Positions 33,005 through 42,008 of a DNA stretch of 64,000 bases are shown one piece after another. Every line of letters starts with the position of its first letter. The first letter of the stretch is position 1. The DNA is from Isoetes taiwanensis (taxonomy: Eukaryota; Streptophyta; Lycopodiopsida; Isoetales; Isoetaceae), in contig JAJEKV010000020.1 of assembly GCA_021234155.1 (NCBI GenBank), positions 4,388,563 through 4,452,562 on the forward strand, in the 5' to 3' direction. The position numbers were made by a program, and so were the translations under genes. The notes under the pieces were generated by a model that worked only from the letters and a program-made list of their open reading frames with translations, did not search any database and had not been told where the DNA came from.

Positions 33005-36000
33005 GTGGAAGAAGGAAGCAAGAGGGCATCAAAGAAATCTCACAAGCCTAAGCGCCCACACCCTCGGCACACCGGCCGACACAGCACGAGCCCGCTATTT
33101 ACGAGAACTTTCAAACGCAGTGGTTCGTGACCAGGGGCGCAGATGGAAAATACAAAGACACCGACGCTTCAGACGACCGTAAAAGTGCTGGTAACAAAGG
33201 TACGCCGACTCGAAGTTTGTTAACCTTGGGACAATAAAAGATGTCTCCGAGGTTGCCAGACAAGGAGGTCAGGTGGGGAGGCTTTCCTTCAAGACCTCCC
33301 AAGGCTTCATTGTTGTGGACATCGCTTTTTTTAAATTGTCGGGTGTGCAACCACCGCATTTGCATAAATTCTTTTCACACTACCGGACAAAACGGCCTCG
33401 GTGTTCATGTATTAGGCGTGTTTGTTCCAAAGACAAGCGAGGACTTTCCCCTGTCATTGAGTCCGAAAGCAATCGATGGAGAAAGATCACAATCACCACC
33501 TTCGCTAGTTCTTCAGTGGAGGTCATCGATAAAGGTTTTGAGGAAGAAGAGGAGGAAGAACCCCCAAGCCAAAGAAACTTAGCAGGCCAAGACAAACCAT
33601 AGCTGCTAAAAAGAACCTAAGAAGCTTAAAAAGTACAAAGAGCTTGAAATCACAGAAGTCCCCGAGGAAACCTCAAAAAACAAAAGGGGAAAGGAAAAAG
33701 CCCCCCCGGTTGCAATAAAGGAAAAGAAGGTTGATAAGACCCTCAAAGAATGGAGGTTATTAACAGAGAAAAAATTTGTACAAGGGGTAATTTATCTTCC
33801 CCGCGGACTAGCATGAGGCTGCCCCCAAAGAATGAGTCTGGCGAAAGGCCGCTTCAAGTTCGAAAAATTTATGGCGACCACTTAAGGAACTTGAAGGACA
33901 GAATTAGGAGCAATCCAAATGCTCATGTCGCCCCAATAGTTGTCCTTGTTGACAGGGAGCAATGTCAAACCCCCCAGGAATATGAAGAGAAAACGCAGAA
34001 ACATACACACACTACGTCTTGGGGGGAAATCATAGCTTCAAGGCAAGAAGGCAGCTGTACAAAGAAAAGAAAAACCCCAGGTACCTCTTTGTCTTGTGCG
34101 CAGTTTACTGTGGTCTCACCGACGAGGAAGCAAAAATCGTTGCCAACACCCATAATGCTGACAACGAGTACAAATTAAAGATGAGCTTCGTCGACAAGAT
34201 CCGATTCATGCACATGGAGTACATAATTTTTAAGGAAAAATATGGAGAAGATTTGAAGAAGCCGGCATACTCGTTAGAACTAAAGGAAGCGTGCGCTATG
34301 GAGTGCTGCCTTGAGTACGATGAAGCTAATAAACGGCAGTCTCTCATACCGCATGACAACTTTCAACTAGCCTTCAGAGACGGCAGGGCAAGTTTCTTTC
34401 GTATTCTGGAATAACCATGCAGAAACTAACCTTGTTTGTTACCGTGCAGATATGGGACCTACAAAATGAAATTTTTACCATGTTCGAGCGTGATGAATTA
34501 AAAAGTAAAGGGAAGGTCTCAGAAAAGAAGAAAAGTTCTGACGTCCCGAAGAAGGAAATGATGATCACGGGTTCGAGAAAATGCGGGCTTTACGCATGGA
34601 CATACTAGAAAGGCTACTGCAGAAGGTCGTTGATAAAGAGTTTACGCTTGAAGAGATGTCCAAGGAACTTCACAAGTAAGAACAAAAGAACTTTCATTTA
34701 AATTTTTCTTCCGTAGCAAGAAATGTTATTTTAGAAGCTAAGGTGTATTCTGGAATACACTTTGGCTTCTGTAAGTAGTCCAATGTGTATTCCAGAATAC
34801 ACTTTGGCTTACAAGCCAAAGCATAAGTGTATTCCGGAATACACTTTTTTTTTTTAACGAAAAGCAAAAGTGTATTCCGAATACACTTTTGTTTCAACGA
34901 AAAGCAAAAGTGTATTCCGGAATACACTTTTGCTTCAAACGTAAAGCAGAGGTGTATTCCGGAATACACTTTTGCTTTTGGCTTGTAATACAAAGGATAT
35001 TCCATAATACACTGTGGCTTTTTCTTATTGCTTTCGTTTCCCAGAAAACAATACTCACCTTGTTTAATTGTTCTTGACTTCCAGCCAGAAAAATGTTATT
35101 ACGTGCCAAACATGTTTAATGGAGCAGTTGAACGTGGACAAACCGGGACAGATGTAAAGAACTCTATCCCATAGCAACTTCCGGACGAAAGCGTATTATC
35201 CAATACGCCCAAATTTTGAGGGTCGGGTACGCCTTTTTCCTGTTTTTTAATGTTTTTCTTTATGATGCCCTCGCCTAACATCTTTTACTAACGTGAGCAA
35301 GAAGAAGAACAAGGACCTACCGTAAGTTTTATGCACCCGTAAGGACCGCCAGAGAAGAGAGAGCGTATTGTTGATGTTGAGTCGTCCGGACTACGAGAGG
35401 TTTTCCATGTTTGATCAAAATAACTATTATTCTATCGCTCATGGGGATTGCACTAAGTTGGTCGGAAGTGTAAAGCCACAAGATTTTACATTGGTCATAG
35501 CGGTAGACTTGCCGTATGGGTTTAAGCCGGATAGCCGCCACGACGATCAGCCATTCAAACACTCGCACTTAATGCTTTCGCCGACGGAATTAAGCAGTTA
35601 CCACAAAGAAAACACCGGGCGCCTTGTTGTGTTCCACTCCAGCATGCAATCCGGACTTGTAGAAGCTACTTTCAAGAACCACTTCGGTTCTCCTGTGCAA
35701 GCCGGTTATGAAAATATGGTCTGGTGAGTCTTCAAATCTCGATTGCAGTTGAAACGTTCTTTCTTTCAAGTTTTGAGTCATTGTTGCAGTTGTAACTTGT
35801 CATCTTCTATTCTGGAATACGTACTTACTATTCTGGAATACGATCTTGCAGGTACAAAACTAATATCAACTACCATGGTGGAGGACCGAGGCTGCTGAGC
35901 AAGGTCGAGTATCTCCATGTAGCTTACTGGAGTTTCGATGGGAAGCGTACCATGGAGCACTTTAACACAGCAGTCTGCCAAAATGTTTCTAATGTCCTAG

Positions 36001-36521
36001 AGTTCCCAGCAGTATTACAGAAGCTCTAGGACCCAAGTGCACAAGGCAAAATTGTGAATCATTGCCAGAAGCCACAGAAGCTAATTAACCATCTTCTGGA
36101 TATGTTTTCACGTCCACGAGATTGGGTCCTAGATGCTTTCTCTGGCTCTGGTACAACAATAGCATGTGCACTTAAAAAGGGCCGTAATTGTGTTGCTGTT
36201 GACATTGATAGAGAGTCTGTAGACTTTATTAAGATGCGGTTGTCTGCTCTACCAACTCTACCAGATGAACATCAAGAGTTGGGAGCCAAATCATCATCAG
36301 ATTTTGCCAAAATGACATCTTCTGAGATACAACCTCCTTTCACAAGCTCTCTGGAAGATGAAGCTACCTTTGCAGAGCTCAAAGAAGTAGCTCTAGCTAC
36401 TATTCCTGAAGAGACTATTGACACCAACAAGGATAAGACAGTGACAAAGGAGCAAACTGTAGAGACAGAAAAAGGTGAGACGAGCAAACCACACACTGAG
36501 GACTTCGATTTAGACCTCTGA
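33005..36521 (+). pseudogene. ParB-like + N4/N6 (beta-class) DNA methyltransferase, copy 2 (nearly intact 3' half)
   Basis: The N-terminal region (33005-33720) has KFVNLGTIKDVSEVARQGGQ, TSQGFIVVDIAFFKL and a basic linker. Next comes a ParB/sulfiredoxin-like core: PNAHVAPIVVLVDRE (about 33918), YVLGGNHSFKARRQL (about 34010), LTDEEAKIVANTHNADNEYK (about 34120). A helical block (DILERLLQKVVDKEFTLEEM, about 34595) ends at a GT donor near 34678. After an intron full of palindromes comes the methyltransferase: FTLVIAVDLPYGFKP (motif IV as DLPY), then W/YKTNINYHGG across an intron at 35724-35851, then NHCQKPQKLI and VLDAFSGSGTTIACA (motif I), and VAVDIDRE. The motif order IV before I is that of beta-class enzymes, which methylate adenine N6 or cytosine N4. 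An in-frame TAG at 36027-36029 and N-terminal frameshifts break it. The C-terminal tail is acidic. Confidence 0.75.
34737..35012. repeat. cluster of TGTATTCCGGAATACA palindromes in the methyltransferase intron
   Basis: Seven members lie head to tail at roughly 30-45-bp spacing: TGTATTCTGGAATACA (about 34744), TGTATTCCAGAATACA (34788), TGTATTCCGGAATACA (34828, 34911, 34953), a version with a shortened centre TGTATTCCGAATACA (34870), and a decayed one (34997). Most are followed by CTTTTGCTT-like sequence. The core is 16 bp and often fully self-complementary. Confidence 0.9.
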
Positions 36522-36872
36522 GTTAGGTTTTGCTAAATTATTTACTACTGGCTATAAAATACTGCCATATTTGATGTACTAAAAAAAAATTAATAATTTT
36601 TTTTTTATTTTTACGTTTTTTGGATGTCCTCGAATTCATAGTAATATTCCTCGTGTATTAATGTCTGTAATTTTGCCATTTCCAAGTGCTCTTTTCTACA
36701 AATGCAAGATTATCACTTCAAAAGGGTCCAAAATGCACGATAAAATAGTTTGTTTCACTTAAAATCCCCAACTTCTTTTGAAAATGATCATTTTTTAAAT
36801 CCTGGTGTTTTTTTCAAGGGAATCTTTGAAACGGGAGTGATGCAACACTCCCGTTTAATTTGCAATCCTGTT
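36522..36872. other. 3' non-coding end and right TIR of copy B
   Basis: AT-rich 3' region after the methyltransferase stop. Just inside the terminus, AAACGGGAG..CTCCCGTTT (36828-36856) forms a small palindrome overlapping the TIR. No gene. Confidence 0.6.
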
Positions 36873-36876
36873 GCTG

Positions 36877-37027
36877 ATCCTTAAAGGAGGGAATTGGTGG
36901 AGTGTGTGGTATGGTCATATCCAACTTGTCACATTTCAAAGGACAAGACACAGAAGATCCCAAAAAGGGAGATTGACAAAGCCATGAGCAACCTCCATGC
37001 TATATCATTGTATGAGAGTAGATAATA
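36877..37027 (+). pseudogene. last coding piece of the transposase-like gene interrupted by copy B
   Basis: Immediately after the right-hand target duplication a plus-strand frame encodes ELVECVVWSYPTCHISKDKT and PKREIDKAMSNLHAISLYES and ends at TAA 37025-37027. Such basic, helical C-termini follow the DCWEKKW block in related genes. It is therefore taken as the continuation of the fragment at 27.6-28.46 kb, separated by the 8.4-kb insertion. A one-base shift at the junction shows further decay. Confidence 0.55.
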
Positions 37028-37479
37028 TTGAGAAGCTTGAAAACTTTCTCAACTAGTGGTTTGTAAAATTTATGAGGAAAACAAGTTACCCAGTTCTTTG
37101 TGTGTGATGTGTAATTCTATTCAAGCATTCAATTCAATTTTTTTTTTTCTATAGTATGAGTCCCATTTTCAGTCTGAGTCCCAAATTTCGAGATTTGACC
37201 CACTTTAATTAAATGCGATTTATTTGTCCTTGAATAATTCAACTAAACTTTTAGGATCAGTTATCTGTCATTCTCAAATATTGTTAGACTGTACACACAG
37301 ACTCAGTAAACGAGTATTGTACTTGTAACTCAATTCTATCATGTTCTAATATTCTCAACATTAAATATTATTTAGCTGCATAGTGCACCACAATCACTGT
37401 ACAACACAATAACCACCACATGCACCACCACACTAAGCACCATAACTAAGAAAACATGAATAACAGAATTTATAAACTA
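37028..37479. other. AT-rich DNA between two transposase-like fragments, no gene seen
   Basis: Repeated CACCAC-type triplets near 37385-37440 and T-runs near 37140. No coding frame. Confidence 0.4.
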
Positions 37480-37927
37480 ATCTGTGATTCCTCCAGATAG
37501 CGGGCAGCATGTTCTTCTCTTACATTTCTCTTCAATCTTCTAGTTCTAACATCCTTTGTGTTAAGAGACACTCTGGTGTTCTCAATCCAAAAATTTTGAA
37601 TCTTTTCTATCTGTTCATCTGAAATTGCATCGTTGCTCTTACAAGAAACCCATTTCCCACCATTGTAATTGATCTCTGCCCTCTTTTTCTTTGCCTTTTG
37701 CAGGTTTCTTGGGTGAACACCTAATATCTTTCTAAATCTCTCTGGCTGATTTTGTCACTTATTTCAGAATTTGCACGGCGTGGTACAAACATTGCAAGAA
37801 AGCTATTCTTGGCTGCTAGGCAAGTCATTGCTGGTAGAGGGTTTCATAGTCTGCGTAGAGTCCCAGAGGCTTCTAATGACGTGCTCTTGGCTTCCAGATC
37901 CTTTAATTCTTTATCTATAAATTTTTC

Positions 37928-38276
37928 TGTTAACCACCTAGTGGTTAACATTGTGCATGCACATGTTAGGTGCATGCACATGTTAGGTGTCAGTGGTGGC
38001 AGACTGACACTTGGCATGATTAGGTTAACTTAAGTGTATGGCTTAGATTAGTTAGATGTAATGGCTCCGATTTTATGGTCTACACTATATTAGACCGTAG
38101 CCTCTTCGATGTACTGTGTTTTGTCTCAAATTTGGAGAGCCTCATTAGCTCACGCTTCCTTCATTCTTTGTACATTTTTTCTTTCTCTTGTTCTTGTTTT
38201 GTGATCATGAGCATGGCAGCTTTGTAGCATCCGGCAACCATGGATCATGCTGGGGTGTATGCCAAGAATCCAAACA
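37928..38276 (+). repeat. 5' LTR
   Basis: Begins TGTTAACCACCTAGTGGTTAACA, a palindrome over the terminus, contains a doubled GCATGCACATGTTAGGT segment and ends AATCCAAACA. Matches 40602-40955 closely. Confidence 0.85.
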
Positions 38277-39939
38277 TTGGCGCCAAGTATGCTCGGGTTC
38301 GCCCTCGATCACTTTCTTCAAATTTTCTTTGTTTTTGTTGTTGTTCTTTTGCCGCTCTCATTATCATCGGGTTCTTGAATACTCCTTGTATATTACTCTC
38401 AACCCTTTCAATTCCCTTTATTTGGCCCAACCGGTTGTTGAAATGGTCCCACCGGAGGCCCCTTTGTCACATCCTTTAAGCTTTGCAATTAGTTATGAAA
38501 GAGTTTTCAAAACCCTGTTTTTTTATGATGCGCAAAGCGCAGTATTACAGTCAAGGGTCTTTGGAGTGGTGACAGCACTCCTCTCATGTGTTTGTTTTTC
38601 TTATCTTCTATCTGCTGCCAAACTATCAAAAAAATGATTATCCTTCTTGTTATTTTTCTCAGATCCTTCTTGTTGTTTTTCTCCGCTATCTCTGCTATTC
38701 GGCCTGCTTCGTGCACTTTGCACAAACAAAAACAAAAAAATTTCCTTTTCGCACCACATCTCATGACGAGCATATCGGGCCTAGAATCGCCAATCTTGAA
38801 TTTTTGCACGAAGCTTTTTTCCATTATTTGGCGAGGGGCGGTAGCTTTGGCTAGCCCTCCCTATGATTCACAATCCATCATCGAACAGATTTCTCAAGGG
38901 GAGTTATTTGGTTCTTCCCGCGTTCATCTCCAAAACTTGTCCCCGCGTGATATTCAAACAAACAAGCTACGAGTTAGCATCGAAGTTGTTCTTCTTCACA
39001 TCGCCTCGCAAAGATGTCTTCTTCAAAGATCTATTAGTACCTCGTGATCAAGCATCTCGGGACTCCTTAAATTATTCCAAAGATCTCGGGATTCGCCTCG
39101 CATACCTTCACCAAGACATCAAGAGAGAAGCAACCGCTAATTTTTCAATAAAGCATCATCCGCCTTGGGGAGTTCTATTTCGGCCTCAATTTCAGATATA
39201 CCTTCTTGAAATTTTTCACAAGGGCCAGCTCTGTGGCTAGCCCCCATCTATTATTCACAAGCAATGACTCAGCATCTGTACCTGCATCACATCCACTGGG
39301 TTAGCAGATCTTCTAAGAGCATATTTGGAGCAGAACAAGTCGCGCATCATTGTTTCCAGGCAAAGCCATCAGATTTCCAAGCAAGCCATCAGATTTCGAC
39401 TGCTTTCCCGCTTGACACTTGCATGAAAAATACATTTTTCCCATTATCCTCTGTTTATGCAAGCAGCAGCATTGTCTTTGATTCGGCCGCTTATCAAGCT
39501 AAATCCGACACCATATCTTTTCAAACTCACAGGGCTTGCTTTTATTACTTCTTTTCAAGAGGGCCATCCTCTGCTACGCCTCCACACACAGCAATATTGT
39601 CTTCAGCATCTTCTGGTCTGTTATTCCGGTGGCTCCTGCACATACACGATAAGTTAGCAGTTTTTTCCAAACGATGCAAGCAGACGAAGCACCAATCCAG
39701 TTACCAATGGGCATCCGGTTGCCATTCATATACATCGCCTTCTATTTCCAGAAGAACTGGCACTTTCAAGCAAGTTTCTACAGCAGCGGCACCATATCCG
39801 GCCATTTATATCTGCAGCATCTGCTATAGCGAGATCTTTGGGCAGGGCATTTGTTTAGGGTTATTTTGCGCCCAACGGCTCAGATTTGGCCGCCCTTTTA
39901 TGCCCTTTTAGGGTATCCTATATTCTTACCGTGTTCTAA

Positions 39940-40265
39940 TCACGGTTGGGCATCCACGCCAATATTTGCCGCTTGTCCCCACGGGTCACGCACGCTTAAT
40001 CCACGCCACGGCACCATGTCTTTTTGGTCGATAACCGCCCACGGCCACGGCCACGCTTAAACAAAGGCCACGCTTCAGTATTTTTGACCACGCAAATTGA
40101 CCACGCAGGTTGACCACGCAAAATCCACGCCTTTTTTTAAGACCCACGCTTTGTCATGCCACGCCCACGCTTTGTCACGCTTTTTGTTCCTCGACACGCA
40201 CATCCACGCCGCCACACCCATGCTCACGCCCACGCCATGACAAAAAGTTCACGCCCCCCTCTGGC
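39940..40265. repeat. CCACGC-rich degenerate repeat inside the LTR element
   Basis: The hexamer CCACGC or its variants (CCACGG, TCACGC) occurs roughly twenty times in 325 bp, including CCACGGCCACGGCCACGC near 40031 and three TGACCACGCA units near 40088-40115. No coding frame explains it. Confidence 0.75.
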
Positions 40266-40601
40266 TGATCACGGGGCACGCTTTTATGGTGCTTACTTTT
40301 AAGCCCCCTATCATACTTGTTTTTAAGTAAATTTTGGGCATTGTTTGTTCAAATCGACTTCCCCATGATATAAGGGGATAGTCTTCATATTTTTCTTGCC
40401 CCAGCTTTCTATGATCCACGCTCGCGATCGACATTCTTTCGGATCTTATCCGTCATCGACACATTCATGAAGATCTTTACTACGACACAACCCAACCATT
40501 ACCATTATTTTTACCCCTAATTTTTGGCACCATGTTGTAATTGTCGACTTGTCTTATAAAAGTCTCACATGTTTTCGCATAAAAACTTTTAGGGGAGGCG
40601 G

Positions 40602-40955
40602 CATTAACCACCTAGTGGTTAACATTGTGCATGCACATGTTAGGTGCATGCACATGTTAGGTGTCAGTGGTGGCAGACTGACACTTGGCATGATTAGGTT
40701 AACTTAAGTGTATGGCTTACATTAGTTAGATGTACGGCTCGATTTTGCCTGGTACACTTATATTAGACCGTAGCCTCTTCGGATGTACTTTCGTGTTTTG
40801 TCTCAAATTTGGAGAGCCTCATTAGCTCACGTTTCCTTCATTCTTTGTACATTTTTCTTTCTCTTGTTCTTGTTTTGTGATCATGAGCATGGCAGCTTTG
40901 TAGCATCTGGCAGTCATGGACTGCTGCTGCAGGGTGTATGCCAAGAATGCAAACA
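40602..40955 (+). repeat. 3' LTR
   Basis: Copy of the 5' LTR; its first two bases read CA instead of TG. Short differences near 40920 (CTGCTGCTGC) distinguish it. It ends AATGCAAACA. Confidence 0.85.
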
Positions 40956-41220
40956 TTTTCCAATGTTTTATCCCTCAAAAACACAAGTAAAATTTCTTTC
41001 TTCATGCTATCCTCCATTCTTTTGGTCTGTTTATGGAAAGACATAAGCAAATTAAGGAGATACTGCGATCAATGCTTGCACTTCTTGATGAACCAGATCC
41101 TTCTGCCAATTCTGCAAGCTTCAATCTTTCCTCTCTTCTTCTTTTTCTCTCGCGTCTTTTCTTCAATATTTCTTCTTCCTTGGTTCTTCTTCGTTTTCTT
41201 CTGTCTTAAATGCCGGTTTG

Positions 41221-41689
41221 TGGATGGATTACCTCGTTGACATCCATACCTACAATGAAAAGAGCTTGCAGCAGGAAGCCAAAGAACAGGATGTAGGGAA
41301 AGCACAGGAAGGGGACGAAGAATAGGAATTTCAATTTTAGTTTTGAAGTTAGAATTTCCCCCACAAATTGGGACTCCATTCTTAAATAATGGCAGTTGAG
41401 TGGTGTCATAATTATAATTTTGTACCACAAAAGTGGCGGATGCACGGCCACATTTTGGGGGGGACAGGGGGGACAACTGAATTGGGACACCACGGGGTGC
41501 TTTCACCTACATATGTGGCATTCTAACAATGGCATAATGATGAAGTTCTTAGGCCAATGTTAGTCTGAGGAAAACTTGAAAATGTGCATCTCCATTACAC
41601 ATCCCCGTCCTGATATATACATCAATTGGCAACAAATTTAAGACACTTTTTTGTGCTTCTACCATTTTTCTATCCTTGGACATCTTTAT
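41221..41689. other. no gene seen
   Basis: Sequence upstream of the basic-coil transposase fragment. A G-run lies at 41457-41470. No recognisable frame. Confidence 0.35.
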
Positions 41690-42008
41690 AGATAGTGCTT
41701 TAATTTATCCAACAATGTACAACTGCCATTTAGAATCATCATATGCTCGCCACTTAGCACGCAACCGACTTAGCATAAGTACACGAGTGATATTTACATG
41801 CGTACGAGAAAGTCGTTTCACTTAAACGAAACTTACACTAGAAATAAAACTACAATTAAAGGAGGAGTATATTGGCACAATTATAGGAGCAGCACATTGG
41901 CAAAATGCTAAGCATTACAATCAAAGGGTCATAAGTTCGAGACCTATTTTATAATACTATGCCTTTACACGCAACATCGATGAGGGCGGTCAAGTTGTCG
42001 ATAATTTA
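41690..42008 (-). repeat. 3' flank of an NLR unit, duplicated at 48543-48855
   Basis: ATAGATAGTGCTTTAATTTA and AGTCGTTTCACTTAAACGAA (among many shared stretches) recur in the same order at 48.54-48.85 kb. In both places the segment lies just downstream, on the minus strand, of a GC-rich LRR block. It is therefore the 3' flank or 3' UTR of the NLR unit, copied with it. Confidence 0.8.

Larger units (their letters stand above)
28463..36872. mobile_element. TIR element copy B: complete ParB-methyltransferase / DUF7869 transposase element, 8410 bp
   Basis: The left end reads AACAAGATTGCATATTAAAC followed by GGGAG. The right end is its inverse (CTCCCGTTTAATTTGCAATC then CTGTT, ending 36872), with two or three mismatches. 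Both sides carry the 4-bp duplication GCTG (28459-28462, 36873-36876). The host frame, a transposase-like C-terminus, continues on either side. The element contains a minus-strand DUF7869-type gene (left half) and a plus-strand ParB-DNA-methyltransferase gene (right half), divergent from a palindrome-rich spacer near 32.3-33.0 kb. A 321-bp MITE (29290-29610) has inserted in it. I cannot assign a named superfamily; the 4-bp duplication alone is shared with several. Confidence 0.85.
37928..40955 (+). mobile_element. non-autonomous LTR retrotransposon, 3028 bp
   Basis: Two direct repeats of about 350 bp (37928-38276 and 40602-40955) bound the element. Both sides carry the 5-bp duplication TTTTC (37923-37927 and 40956-40960). 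The 5' LTR starts TG and ends CA. It is followed directly by TTGGCGCC, which fits a primer-binding site for the 3' end of tRNA-Asp. A purine-rich tract AGGGGAGGCGG (40591-40601) precedes the 3' LTR. The 2.3-kb interior has open frames (e.g. 39264-39911) but no capsid, protease, reverse transcriptase or integrase motif, so it depends on a partner (LARD/TRIM-like). It sits in a transposase-like gene. Confidence 0.85.
37480..41220 (-). pseudogene. N-terminal part of another transposase-like gene, split by an LTR retrotransposon
   Basis: On the minus strand the gene begins in a highly basic coil (TKEEEILKKRRERKRRREER, 41170-41100) and runs to FLRDKTLEK at 40965. It is interrupted by the LTR element (37928-40955) and resumes in the same frame as KFIDKELKDLEAKSTSLEAS (37925-37870). 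After a frameshift it encodes RKILGVHPRNLQKAKKKRAE and SDEQIEKIQNFWIENTRVSL with NTKDVRTRRLKRN (37720-37520). The FWxENTRVS motif and upstream basic coil match exon 1 of the gene at 26.0 kb, so this is a second member of that family. No downstream core remains. The uninterrupted reading across the LTR insertion confirms the assignment. Confidence 0.65.

Noticed and set aside
39264-39911. 215-codon frame inside the LTR element, considered as a gag-like gene
   Set aside because: No zinc knuckle, capsid-like or protease motif, and Ser/His-rich composition. Kept only as part of a non-autonomous interior.
40838-41050. 70-codon minus-strand ORF as a stand-alone small gene
   Set aside because: Its first half is the transposase-like N-terminal fragment and its second half is antisense LTR sequence; it crosses the insertion boundary at 40955.
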